Assembly: GCF_027587205.1 (NCBI RefSeq)
Contig: NZ_JAPDOD010000057.1
Coordinates: forward strand, 1 to 55,687
DNA: 55,687 nt
Direction: 5' to 3'
Source: Solirubrobacter ginsenosidimutans
Lineage (GTDB): Bacteria > Actinomycetota > Thermoleophilia > Solirubrobacterales > Solirubrobacteraceae
The position numbers and the translations under genes were made by a program. The notes below the pieces were generated by a model. That model had not been told where the DNA came from and made no database searches. It saw nothing but the letters and a program-made list of their open reading frames with translations. Below, one piece after another: positions 40,793-50,343 of this stretch (position 1 is its first letter; every line of letters starts with the position of its first letter).

Positions 40793-43700
40793 TTGACGCG
40801 ACGCATGCAGATCCGGCTCCTCGGACACCTCGAGGCCAATGTCGACGACCGCCTACTCGAGCTCGGCGGCTCGAAGCAGCGGGCGGTGCTGGCGATGCTC
40901 GGGCTCGAGGCCAACCAGCTGGTCTCGGCCGACCGCCTGATCGAAGGGCTGTGGGGCGAGGAGCCGCCGGCCAGTGCGGCCAAGATGGTTCAGACCTACG
41001 TCTGGCGGCTGCGCAGGGTGATCGCCGCCGATGCCGGGGCGGAGATCGTCACGCGCGGGCGCGCGTACGAGCTGCGGATCGACCGCGAGTTGATCGACGC
41101 GCTGCGCTTCGAGCGGCTCGTCGGCGAGGCGACCCGCGGAGCCTCGGGTGACGCCGCGCGCCAGGCGCTGGCGCTCTATCGCGGCGAGCCGCTGGCGGAC
41201 ATCGCCTCCGAGCCGTTCGCCGCTGCTGAGATCCGGCGGCTGGAGGAGTTGCGGGTGACCGCCGCCGAGCTGGCCGTTGACGCCGACCTGGCCGCCGGCC
41301 GCCATCAGGAGGTCCTCGGTGAGATCGACGCGCTGCTGGCCGAGAGCCCGCTGCGGGAGCGCCTGCACGCGCAGCGCATGCTCGCGCTCTACCGCTGCGG
41401 GCGCCAAGCAGACGCGCTCGAGGCCTACCTCGAGGCGCGCGCGACGCTGGTCGACGGGATCGGCGTCGAGCCCGGGCCGGAGTTGCAGCGCCTGCAGTCC
41501 GCGATCCTGCGCCAGGACCCGGCGCTCGCGGTTGAGGACGCGGCGCCCGAGTTCCCGCCCGAGCTCGAGGCTGCGGCCGCGCAGCCGTTGATCGGCCGCG
41601 AGCGTGAGTTGCAGGCGCTCCGACGGCGCTGGCGGAAAGGCGGTCTCGTGACGCTCGCGGGTGCGTACGGCATGGGCAAGACGCGGCTCGCGGCCGAGCT
41701 CGCCCGTGAGCTCCAGCGCGAGGGCGCGACCGTGTTTTACGCGTCCGGGCTGGGGCCGGCCGAGGTCGCGTTGGCGGCGATCGCGCGCACGGCCGAGAGC
41801 CGTCGCCCGGCGCTGCTCGTGCTCGACGACGGCGACCGCGCGGGCGCCGAGGTCCGGCTGGCGCTGTTCTCGCTTCGCGACGGCGCGGTGTGCGTGCTCG
41901 CCACGGGCGTCCAGGCGGCGGCGCTGGCGCGACTCGAGCCGCGCGAGGCGCTCGTGCTCGAGCCGCTCGACGCCGAGGTCGTCGCCGCCATCGCGAGCTT
42001 CTATGCCCCGCCCGGCGGCGACGTCCCTGTCGACGAACTGCTGCGAACGAGCCGTGGGGTCGCGCGCCGCGTCCACGAGGCCGCGAGCGAGTGGGCGCGC
42101 CACGCCGCGACCGAGCGCGTCGACGCGCTCGCCGGCCGCGCGGCGATCGGGCGCGGCGAGGCGTGGGCGCTCGAGTCCGAGCTGGCCGGCAGCGTCGCCG
42201 ATTTGCAGTCGACGCTCGAGCGGGTCGAGGATCGCCCAGCCGCGACGCCGTTGGTCTGCCCCTACAAGGGTCTCGCGAGCTTCAACCGCGAAGACGCGGA
42301 GTACTTCTTCGGCCGCGAGGGGCTCGTGGCCGAGCTTGTCGCGCGTCTGGTCGGCGCGACGCTGCTGGCCGTCGTCGGCGCATCCGGCAGTGGCAAGTCG
42401 TCGGTCGTGCGTGCCGGACTGCTTCCGGCGCTCGCGGGCGGCGTCCTTCCCGGCAGCCAGCATTGGGCGCAGGCCGTGATCCGGCCGGGCACGCATCCGG
42501 CACGCGCATTGCGCGCGGTGCGAGACCGCGGCGTGCTCGTGGTCGACCAGTTCGAGGAACTGTTCACGGCCTGCCAGGACGAGCGCGAGCGGACCGAGTT
42601 CGTGAGCGCGCTGCTGCGCTTCCCGCGCGTCGTGGTGGCCGTGCGAGCGGACTTCTATGCGCGCTGCGCGGCCTATCCGGAGCTCTCGCGGGCGCTCGGC
42701 GCCAACCACGTGCTGGTCGGGCCGATGACGCGCGAGGAGCTGCGGCGCGCGATCGAGCGTCCGGCGCGGCGGGCCGGCCTGGCCGTCGATCCGGACTTGG
42801 CCGACGCGCTGCTGGCGGACGTCGAGGGCGAGCCGGGCGCGCTGCCGCTGCTCTCGACGGCGCTGCTCGAGCTCTGGGGCCGGCGCGACGGGCGCCGGTT
42901 GCGGCTGGCCGCCTACGCGCGCAGCGGCGGCGTCCAGGGTGCGGTCGCGCGGCTGGCCGAGGACGCGTACGTCAGGCTCGGGCCCGCGCAACAGGCCGAG
43001 GCGCGGCGGCTGTTCCTCCGCCTGAGCGACGAGGACGAGAGCGGCGCGATCGTGCGCCGCCGGATCGCGCTCGACGAACAGGACGCCGGCGTGGTCGCGC
43101 GGCTCACCGACCGCCGCCTGCTGACGGTCTCCGAGGGGACGGTCGAGGTCGCGCACGAGGCGCTGCTGCACGAATGGCCGCGACTGCGCGGCTGGCTGGA
43201 CGAGGACATCGAGGGACGCCGCCTGCGCCACCGGCTGCGCGAGGCCGCGGGCGCCTGGGAGGCCGACGCGCGCGATCCCGCCGGTCTCTACCGCGGCGCC
43301 CGATTGGCCGCCGCGCTCGACTGGGCGGCCGAGCACGGCGACGCGCTCGACGCCACCGAGCGCGCCTTCCTCGAGGCCGCTCGGCGCGCGAGCGGCCGCG
43401 CCCAGCGGCGGCTGCGGGCAGGGCTCGCCGGCGTCGTGTCGCTGCTTGTGCTGGCCGTGATCGCCGGCATCCTCGCGCTCGACCAGCGCAACCAAGCGCT
43501 CGCACGCGAGACCGCCGCCGACGCGCAACGCCTCGGCGCCCAGGCGCTCGCCTCCGACGACCTCGACCTCGCGCTGCTGCTGGCACGCCAGGGCGTCACG
43601 CTCGACGACACCGTGCAGACGCGCGGCAACCTGCTCGCCGCGCTGCTCAAGAGCCCGGCGGCGATCGGCGTCATCCGGGGCGTCGGCCAGCCCGAGAGCC

Positions 43701-45565
43701 TCGTCCTCAGCCCCGACGGCCGGACGCTCGTGACGACGGCGAATAGCCGGACGTTTGACTTCGTCGACGCGCGCACGGGACGCACCACCGTGCCCACTGG
43801 GGGCTGGTTCGACGAGCTGTGGCGCGGCGCGCCGTTGGTCTTCGATCGCGCGGGCTCGCGCATCGCGCTCGGCGCGACCTACTCGAACATCGTCGACCTG
43901 CGCTCGCGACGCGAGCTCGCGAGGCTCCCAACGGTGGGCTGGGTCTACAGCGTGGCATTCTCGGCCGACGAGCGCGAGCTTGTCGCCCTTCACGAAACCG
44001 CGAGCGGGACAACCGAGGTGGGGCGCTTCGACGCCGGCACCGGCGCCCAGGTCGGTACGGGGCGCACCGTTCTCGTGGGACCCGTGGTCGAGACCGACCA
44101 GGAGGCAGCGACGGTGCTCGCGACGCGCGACGGGCGCGCCGTCGTGACGCTCGTCAACGGGCGGGTGGCGATCCGCGACGCCCGCACGCTGGCCGCGCTA
44201 CGCACGTTCGGCGACGGCTTGACCGGCCACATCGCCCTCACCCCCGACGGCCGGACGCTGCTGCTCGGGCGCAAGGACGGCCGCATCCAGTTCGTCGACC
44301 TCGTCTCGGGCGCCGAGCGGCGCGTGCCGGGTCGCCACCAGGGCGCCGTCCTGCAGCTCGTCATCACCCCCGACGGACGCACGGCCGCGAGCGCGGGTCG
44401 CGACAACCGGATCCTGCTTTGGGACGTCGAGCGGCGGACGATCCGGGAGACGCTCGTCGGCCACTCCGAGCGCATCACCGGGCTGGCCGCCAGTCCCGAC
44501 GGGCGGACGCTCTACAGCAGCGGGCTCGACGGCAAGATCATGCTCTGGGACCTCAGTGGCGAGCGCCGGCTCGGCCGTCCGTTCGCGCTCCCGAACGAGG
44601 CCGCCGGCCCAGCGCTGAGCCCGGACGGCAGGACGGTCGCGGTCGCCCACCCCGACGGCACCGTGACCGTGGTCGAGCTCGCGACGCTGCGGACGCGCTC
44701 GCTGCGGGTCAGCGACGAGGCGCTTGGAGGCGTCGCCTTCCTGCGCGACGGCAGGCTGCTGGCGACCATTCCCCGTGCAGCAGGATCGCCGTCCGGATAC
44801 GGCGTCGAGGTCGACCTCGCGAGCGGCCGAATCGGGCCGCGGCACGCCGAGCTGGGCTCGCCGCTGGCACCCAGCGTCGACGCCGGCGGGCGGCGGATGG
44901 CGATCGTGCAGCGCGGCGCGGCACTGGTGCAGCCGCTAGCGGGCGGCCATCCGGCCGACCGACCGCACTACTACCGGCGGCGCGGCGGAACGCTGAGCGT
45001 GGCGCTCAGCGCCGACGGCCGCAGCCTCGCCGTCGCGACCCGCGAGGGCATCGAGATCATCGACGTCGACCGGATGCGGATCCGCTCGTTCCTGATCGGG
45101 TCCGCCACGACCGAGGCGCCGCCGCAGTTCTCGCCCGACGGGCGCGTGCTGGCGGCCGGCAGCCGGGAGGGCTGGGTGCGCTTCTGGTCGACCCAGACGT
45201 TGAAGCCGCTATCAGCCAAGCTCGCCGCCCACCGCGGCTCCGTGCTCTCGCTCTCGATCAGCCGGGACGGACGCACGCTGGCCTCGGGCGGCACGGACGG
45301 CACACTCCGCCTCTTCGACCTCGCGACCCGCCAGCCGCTCGGCGCGCCGCTGCCCGCCGTGGCGAACGGCGCGACGGCCCCTGTCTTCGCGCTCGACGGC
45401 GCGTACGTGTTCGCGATCACCGCCGCCGGAAGCGGCGTCCGCTGGGACCTCCGCCCCGCGTCGTGGATGCAGCGGGCATGCACCGTCGCCGGCCGCACGC
45501 TCACCCGCGCGGAGTGGGACGACGCCCTCCCGGCCCGCGACTACGCCCCGGCCTGCAGCCGATGA
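40793..45565 (+). CDS. Giant SARP-STAND ATPase-WD40-like regulator, second copy
   Basis: 1590 aa from the TTG at 40793, chosen because an excellent AGGAGGTGA (40779-40787) ends 5 bp before it; the frame continues upstream past that site, and an ATG lies at 40805. Same plan as 30970-35859: SARP winged helix (RMQIRLLGHLEANVDDRLLE), BTAD domain, first P-loop AYGMGKT, second P-loop GASGSGKSS with VLVVDQFEE, region VEVAHEALLHEWPRLRGWL, one transmembrane helix (LAGVVSLLVLAVIAGILAL), then a C-terminal propeller with diverged WD repeats (SPDGRTLYSSGLDGKIMLWD; SRDGRTLASGGTDGTLRLFD). Both end in a Cys-containing tail (WMQRACTVAGRTLTRAEWDD). The repeats are less regular than in the paralogue. Confidence 0.9.
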   Translation: MTRRMQIRLLGHLEANVDDRLLELGGSKQRAVLAMLGLEANQLVSADRLIEGLWGEEPPASAAKMVQTYVWRLRRVIAADAGAEIVTRGRAYELRIDRELIDALRFERLVGEATRGASGDAARQALALYRGEPLADIASEPFAAAEIRRLEELRVTAAELAVDADLAAGRHQEVLGEIDALLAESPLRERLHAQRMLALYRCGRQADALEAYLEARATLVDGIGVEPGPELQRLQSAILRQDPALAVEDAAPEFPPELEAAAAQPLIGRERELQALRRRWRKGGLVTLAGAYGMGKTRLAAELARELQREGATVFYASGLGPAEVALAAIARTAESRRPALLVLDDGDRAGAEVRLALFSLRDGAVCVLATGVQAAALARLEPREALVLEPLDAEVVAAIASFYAPPGGDVPVDELLRTSRGVARRVHEAASEWARHAATERVDALAGRAAIGRGEAWALESELAGSVADLQSTLERVEDRPAATPLVCPYKGLASFNREDAEYFFGREGLVAELVARLVGATLLAVVGASGSGKSSVVRAGLLPALAGGVLPGSQHWAQAVIRPGTHPARALRAVRDRGVLVVDQFEELFTACQDERERTEFVSALLRFPRVVVAVRADFYARCAAYPELSRALGANHVLVGPMTREELRRAIERPARRAGLAVDPDLADALLADVEGEPGALPLLSTALLELWGRRDGRRLRLAAYARSGGVQGAVARLAEDAYVRLGPAQQAEARRLFLRLSDEDESGAIVRRRIALDEQDAGVVARLTDRRLLTVSEGTVEVAHEALLHEWPRLRGWLDEDIEGRRLRHRLREAAGAWEADARDPAGLYRGARLAAALDWAAEHGDALDATERAFLEAARRASGRAQRRLRAGLAGVVSLLVLAVIAGILALDQRNQALARETAADAQRLGAQALASDDLDLALLLARQGVTLDDTVQTRGNLLAALLKSPAAIGVIRGVGQPESLVLSPDGRTLVTTANSRTFDFVDARTGRTTVPTGGWFDELWRGAPLVFDRAGSRIALGATYSNIVDLRSRRELARLPTVGWVYSVAFSADERELVALHETASGTTEVGRFDAGTGAQVGTGRTVLVGPVVETDQEAATVLATRDGRAVVTLVNGRVAIRDARTLAALRTFGDGLTGHIALTPDGRTLLLGRKDGRIQFVDLVSGAERRVPGRHQGAVLQLVITPDGRTAASAGRDNRILLWDVERRTIRETLVGHSERITGLAASPDGRTLYSSGLDGKIMLWDLSGERRLGRPFALPNEAAGPALSPDGRTVAVAHPDGTVTVVELATLRTRSLRVSDEALGGVAFLRDGRLLATIPRAAGSPSGYGVEVDLASGRIGPRHAELGSPLAPSVDAGGRRMAIVQRGAALVQPLAGGHPADRPHYYRRRGGTLSVALSADGRSLAVATREGIEIIDVDRMRIRSFLIGSATTEAPPQFSPDGRVLAAGSREGWVRFWSTQTLKPLSAKLAAHRGSVLSLSISRDGRTLASGGTDGTLRLFDLATRQPLGAPLPAVANGATAPVFALDGAYVFAITAAGSGVRWDLRPASWMQRACTVAGRTLTRAEWDDALPARDYAPACSR

Positions 45566-45693
45566 CGTCGTCGTCGAGCTCGCACCCCCGACCGGGTTTC
45601 GCACGGGGATCAGGCGTTCGTGAAGGGCGCTCCGCAGCCGGCGCTCGAGGGCTATGCCCTCAGGCTGGGAGTCGCCAATAGAGCGACAAGCGA

Positions 45694-48045
45694 ATGCCGG
45701 CGGCCAGCCCACAGATCGATTTCTTTGTGAGCTATACCCAGGCCGATGGGGAGTGGGCCGAATGGATCGCAGCAGAGCTCGAGGGCGCGGACCGCACGGT
45801 GTTCCTGCAGGCGCGGCACATCGTGCCCGGGGACAACTTCGTCCGGAAGATGGACGACGCGCTGAAATATTCAGACCACGTGATCGCCGTCCTCTCGGAC
45901 GACTACCTGGCGTCGGAGTTCGCGAGTGAGGAGTGGCAAGCGGCGTTCGCGGCCGACCCGGTTGGCGACGACCGCCGCCTCATCCCGGTGAAGGTGAAGG
46001 AATGCACTCCAGCGGGCCTTCTTCGCACCCGCGTGCACGTCGACCTCGTCGGGCTCAGCAAGGCCGGCGCCAGAGATGCGTTGCTGCGTGGCGTGGGCGA
46101 AACGCCGACGCGCGCGACGTCGTTCCCCGGGTCCGAGGCCCCCCGTTTCCCGGACGCTTCGAAGCGCGTGTCCAACCAGCTTCCGCACCCCAACCGCTGG
46201 TTCGTCGGTCGCGACGCCGAGCTCGCGGCGATCGAGGCCCGGCTCGCCAAGCCCGGGGTCCAGTTCGTGGTGCTCGCCGGGCCGGCCGGCGTAGGGAAGA
46301 CGCAGCTCGCGATCGAGTTCGCCGAGGCGCATCGCGACCGCTATGAGCTGGTCTGGTGGGCTCACGCCGGCAGCTTCGCCGCCGACCTGGCAGCGCTCGG
46401 AGACGCGGTCGGCGCCCCGCGGCAGCTGACCGTCCAGAAGCGGGCGGGGTGGGCGAGCGGATGGCTCGAGCGGCGCGATCGATGGCTGCTCGTCGTCGAC
46501 GATGTCGACGACCCGGCACGCGGTCTGGAGTTGTTGCCGCGTGCCGGCGCCGGGGACGTCCTGGTGACGGCCCGCGCCGACGTCGGCTGGCCCGGCGGCG
46601 CCGAGGTGCCGTCGGTCGACGTGCTCGGCCTGGACGGCGCGGCGCAGTACCTCCAGGAGCGCAGCGGCGAGCACGACGCTGAGGCCGCCGCGGCGCTCGC
46701 CGCGGAGCTGGGCAGGCTTCCTCTGGCGTTGGAACAAGCCGCGGCATTCATCGCCGAAACCGGACCGATGTCGCTGGCCGCGCTGCGGCTAGAACTTCAA
46801 GCGCGCCCGAAGGCGGTATTGGCCGCGACCGGGGCGCACAACGACATCATCGCGACGATCTGGTCTCAGTCGCGCGAATTGATGCCCGACGCCGCCATCG
46901 ACCTCATCAGCCTGACGGCGTTCTTGGCGGCGGATGACGTGCCATACCCCCTGCTCACTAACCACGCTCACGTTCTGCCGGAGCCCTTGGCCTCTTGCGC
47001 GGGCGACAGGCTCCAGCTCGCAGCCACGATCCGTACGCTGCGCCGCTACGGGGTCGCGAAGGCGGTCACCGACGGGATCGCCGTCCACCGGCTCCTGCAG
47101 ACCGTCGTTCGCGCCTCGCTCCCTGACGACGCGCGCGATCGTTGGGCCACAGTTGCGGGAGAGTTCGTCCAGGCAGCGGTCGAGGCACTCGACCCGCCGG
47201 GCAGGCCGTCGCCTGCCGGCGACCGCCTGCTGCCGCACGTCCTCGCGTATATCGAGTGCGTACCTGGCACCTCGGTCCTGCTCCTGTGGGCCGCCGAGTA
47301 CACCAAGTCTCGCGGCGACTTCCGCGGCGCGAGAAGCCTCTTCGAGCGAGTAGGACCCACACTTCATGCACGCTGCCAGGTGGCGTTTCTGACTGGCCGG
47401 TTGGGCGAGCACGAACGGGCGATCCGTCTCTACGAGCAGCTCCTGCCCGATCAGCTGCTCGTGTTCGGACCCGATCATGAGGAAATGCTCGGCGCCCGCC
47501 ACAACATCGCTCGGTTCACCGGCGAGGCCGGGCGGCTCGACGAGGCACTTGAGCAACTCGCCGCACTCCTAATCGACAGCCGCCGCGCGCTCGGTCCTGA
47601 CCATGAGCGCACCCTCGGCATCCGGCATGGCATCGCGTATTTCCTCGGCGCGAGCGGACACGAGGACGAAGCGCTGGAGCAATTCGCGACGCTGCTTGCC
47701 GACCATGAGCGCGTGGTCGACGAAGATCACGCGGACACGCTTGGCGTCCGGGGCAACATTGCCCGCTTGCTCGGCGCCTCCGGTCGTCATGCGGACGCGG
47801 TCGAGCACCTCGCGGAGCTCGTACCCCGCTTCGCGCGGGTGCACGGCGCCGACCATCCAGACACTCTCGGCGTCCGTCACGAGCTCCAATACCAGACGGA
47901 GCAGGCCGGGCGCCACGAAGAGGCGCAAAGACTGCTCCGAGAACTGCGCGAGGATGAACAACGCATATTCGGGCAGTCGCTCTCAGAGGAGCGCTCGGTC
48001 CGGTCGTCGTCGGCGCCGGCGACGTGGAGTTCTCGGGGCAGTTGA
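45694..48045 (+). CDS. TIR-NB-ARC-TPR protein (bacterial NLR, probable immune STAND ATPase)
   Basis: 783 aa, ATG at 45694. Residues 1-125 form a TIR domain: DFFVSYTQADGEWAEWIAAE, GDNFVRKMDDALKYSDHVIA and SDDYLASEFASEEWQAAF. The Glu at position 80 aligns with the catalytic Glu of NAD-cleaving TIRs (S-x-W-C-x-x-E pattern). Residues about 165-400 are NB-ARC: FVGRDAEL, P-loop GPAGVGKTQ (196-204), Walker B WLLVVDDVDD and a GLPL-like GRLPLALEQAAAFI. The C-terminal 300 residues carry kinesin-light-chain-type TPRs, each with a D-H-x-x-T/M-L-G-x-R-x motif (GPDHERTLGIRH, DEDHADTLGVRG, GADHPDTLGVRH). Such proteins sense phage or stress and trigger NAD+ depletion. No toxin partner is needed in this architecture. 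Confidence 0.88.
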   Translation: MPAASPQIDFFVSYTQADGEWAEWIAAELEGADRTVFLQARHIVPGDNFVRKMDDALKYSDHVIAVLSDDYLASEFASEEWQAAFAADPVGDDRRLIPVKVKECTPAGLLRTRVHVDLVGLSKAGARDALLRGVGETPTRATSFPGSEAPRFPDASKRVSNQLPHPNRWFVGRDAELAAIEARLAKPGVQFVVLAGPAGVGKTQLAIEFAEAHRDRYELVWWAHAGSFAADLAALGDAVGAPRQLTVQKRAGWASGWLERRDRWLLVVDDVDDPARGLELLPRAGAGDVLVTARADVGWPGGAEVPSVDVLGLDGAAQYLQERSGEHDAEAAAALAAELGRLPLALEQAAAFIAETGPMSLAALRLELQARPKAVLAATGAHNDIIATIWSQSRELMPDAAIDLISLTAFLAADDVPYPLLTNHAHVLPEPLASCAGDRLQLAATIRTLRRYGVAKAVTDGIAVHRLLQTVVRASLPDDARDRWATVAGEFVQAAVEALDPPGRPSPAGDRLLPHVLAYIECVPGTSVLLLWAAEYTKSRGDFRGARSLFERVGPTLHARCQVAFLTGRLGEHERAIRLYEQLLPDQLLVFGPDHEEMLGARHNIARFTGEAGRLDEALEQLAALLIDSRRALGPDHERTLGIRHGIAYFLGASGHEDEALEQFATLLADHERVVDEDHADTLGVRGNIARLLGASGRHADAVEHLAELVPRFARVHGADHPDTLGVRHELQYQTEQAGRHEEAQRLLRELREDEQRIFGQSLSEERSVRSSSAPATWSSRGS

Positions 48046-48149
48046 GGGTCCGGCGGGGGGTACCCCCTGCCAGCCGTGGTGACGGCGGCGTCATCTCAGG
48101 TAACGCGAACCGCCCGCAACCCCGCACCTCACAACCACAGGAGGACGCG

Positions 48150-50219
48150 ATGCCTTCCGTCGTCGCCACCCACGACCGCACGAGCGCGGACTATCAACAA
48201 CAGTGGGACAATCTGGTCCCGCAGGGCTACCGCCCGATCAGCCTGTCTGTCTACGGAGCCGCGAGCGACCCGAGGTACGCCGCCGTCTGGGTGCAGCGAT
48301 CAGGGCCCGCGTTCGCGGGGATTCACGGCGTCGGCCACGCCGGCTTTCAGACGTTCGTCAACACTTGGGCGGCGAAGGGCTACAGCCCGACGATCATCGC
48401 AGCGACCGGCCCGGCCGACGCGCCAGTGTTCGCCGCCGTCATGGAGCTCGAAGGCCACGGGGTGTCATTGACACGCCACGGCTTGAGCACGGGCTCGGAC
48501 AGCGACCAGGGGACGATCGAGTTCTGGCTCGCCGAAGCCCGGCGGCGTGACTGGATTCCCCGCTGGATCGCGGCGTATGGCACAACCAACGACCGTCGCT
48601 ATGCGATCGTGCTGGACCCAAACCCCGGACACGTCGTCTGGTCTATCGACGGGCTGCACGGCGAGAACGCCGGCACATACCAGCAGCGCTTCGACGCGCA
48701 GCGACAGCAGTGGGCGCGCCCGGCGTTCGTGACAGTGACGCCCGACGGCGGCTATCTGTCCCTGTTCCGCGACGACTCCCTCGGGGACGACTGGGCCGCC
48801 CGCCACGGCCTGACCAGCGGCGACTACCAGCGTGAGGCCGACACCTGGATGCCGAAGGGCCTCTACCCGGCATATGTGCAAGCCGGTGGCGCGGTCGGCA
48901 ATACGCGTTTCGCCACGTTCTTCGCCCGACAGGACCGCCCGCTGCCGCGCGTCTTTCGCGCCACCGGGCCGGCCGTGCCCTCTATGCACGCGATCGACGA
49001 CGTCGTGGAGGAGCGCATGCGAGCGACGGGAACGCGCGCGACCGCTGTCGCGGTGACCCACCACGGCAGACTGGTCTACGCGCGCGGGTTCACCTGGGGC
49101 GAAGCCGCCTACCCGACGACGCAACCAACCTCGATGTTCCGGCTGGCGAGCTGCTCGAAGCCGATCACCGCGATGGCGATCTTCCAGCTCGTGCAGGAGA
49201 AGCGCCTGTCACTCGAGGATCGCCTCGTCGACCGAGTCGGATTCGAACTGCCGCCAGGCGCGACACGCGACGCGCGCTTCGCCAACATCAGGATCAAGCA
49301 CCTGCTCACTCACAGCGCGGGCTGGGAGAACCCGCCGGGCGACTACTGGCAGGCGGCCCAGGCATTCGGGCAGGCGAACATGCCCGTGAGCAAACGGCGC
49401 TTCGCCGGCTACATGGCCAGCCGGCCGATGCAGTTCGCACCGGGCACCAAACAGGTCTACTCGAACCTGGGCTACATGATGCTCGGACTCGTTGTCGAGT
49501 CCTTGCGCGGCAGCGACTACACCCGCGCGGTTCAGGACACGATGCTCACGCCGCTTGGCCTGACCCGTCCGCACCGGACGCCGACCCGGCAAGCAGACCA
49601 ACGTCCCGGCGCCGCCCGCCAGCACGACGGCGCTCTCCGCGTCGGGCCCAGCGCGATCGCGGGCCCCGCCGGCGGCCCGCACCCGCTCGCCGCGCTGCCC
49701 TATGGCGGCGAGGACTACGCGCTCTTCGACTCCTTCGGCGGCTGGTGCATGGCGCCCGTCGACTACGCGAAGCTGCTCGCCGCCTTCGCGCTCGGCGCGG
49801 CCAACCCGCTCCTGAATCCCGACAGCGTTCAAGCCATGTGGACTGTGCCGCCGGTCTCCCCGCCGTCGACGGGCTTCCGCTACACGCACGGCTGGGCGTC
49901 CTGGAACGAGCCCAACGGAGTTCGCGGATTCGAGCACGGCGGAGCGATGCCCGGTGTCGCCACCCGCATCCTGCTCCGCACCGACGGCTGGGGCTACGCC
50001 ATCTTCAGCAACGGCGGCAGCGTGGCCGACATCTACTACGCCATCGCCGGTCTCCCCGCCTCGGCGTGGCCGACCCATGACCTCTTTCCCCAGTACGGCA
50101 TCCCGGCCTACCAGCTCCCAACGGTCACTCCGGCGGCTGCGACGCCGATCGCCGACCACCGGCCGGCCGCCTTGCGCGGCGAAGCGGCTAGCGAGCTGGA
50201 GCCACTGAGAGCCGCCTAA
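48150..50219 (+). CDS. Serine hydrolase (beta-lactamase/PBP-like) with N-terminal tandem repeats
   Basis: 689 aa from the ATG at 48150, with AGGAGG just upstream. The first 270 residues hold about five 50-55 residue repeats, each with a W/Y, then GYRPISLSVYG- or WIPRWIAAYG-like and RYAIVL-like strands. These resemble the bacterial tandem repeat domain found before class C beta-lactamase-like domains in polyglycine-hydrolase-type proteins. The C-terminal part is a serine hydrolase with SxxK at 334-337 (SCSK), a Tyr motif in YSNLGYMMLG and a late HGGAMPG box (the KTG equivalent). No signal peptide is visible, unusual for this group. It may act on peptides or esters; the target is unknown. The gene follows the TIR-NLR by 104 bp on the same strand. 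Confidence 0.82.
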   Translation: MPSVVATHDRTSADYQQQWDNLVPQGYRPISLSVYGAASDPRYAAVWVQRSGPAFAGIHGVGHAGFQTFVNTWAAKGYSPTIIAATGPADAPVFAAVMELEGHGVSLTRHGLSTGSDSDQGTIEFWLAEARRRDWIPRWIAAYGTTNDRRYAIVLDPNPGHVVWSIDGLHGENAGTYQQRFDAQRQQWARPAFVTVTPDGGYLSLFRDDSLGDDWAARHGLTSGDYQREADTWMPKGLYPAYVQAGGAVGNTRFATFFARQDRPLPRVFRATGPAVPSMHAIDDVVEERMRATGTRATAVAVTHHGRLVYARGFTWGEAAYPTTQPTSMFRLASCSKPITAMAIFQLVQEKRLSLEDRLVDRVGFELPPGATRDARFANIRIKHLLTHSAGWENPPGDYWQAAQAFGQANMPVSKRRFAGYMASRPMQFAPGTKQVYSNLGYMMLGLVVESLRGSDYTRAVQDTMLTPLGLTRPHRTPTRQADQRPGAARQHDGALRVGPSAIAGPAGGPHPLAALPYGGEDYALFDSFGGWCMAPVDYAKLLAAFALGAANPLLNPDSVQAMWTVPPVSPPSTGFRYTHGWASWNEPNGVRGFEHGGAMPGVATRILLRTDGWGYAIFSNGGSVADIYYAIAGLPASAWPTHDLFPQYGIPAYQLPTVTPAAATPIADHRPAALRGEAASELEPLRAA

Positions 50220-50343
50220 GCAGACGCCGTCGCTTCCGGCACGATCAAATCTGAGCCGCCCCGGGTCTCGCGGAGACCGGTGATCTGCCCCGGGGTTGGT
50301 GGAGTCGGGTTTCTAGAGTCGTCCGGTATTCGGAGGATTCAAT

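Noticed and set aside
40853..43993. 1046-codon minus-strand open frame opposite the second giant regulator
   Set aside because: Antisense shadow of very GC-rich coding DNA: Arg/Gln/Glu/Ala-rich with no domain, while the plus strand has clear SARP, P-loop and WD40 motifs.
45647..45661. GAGGGC-TAT-GCCCTC hairpin before the TIR-NLR gene
   Set aside because: Only a 6-bp stem with a 3-nt loop; too weak to call a terminator or leader without other support.
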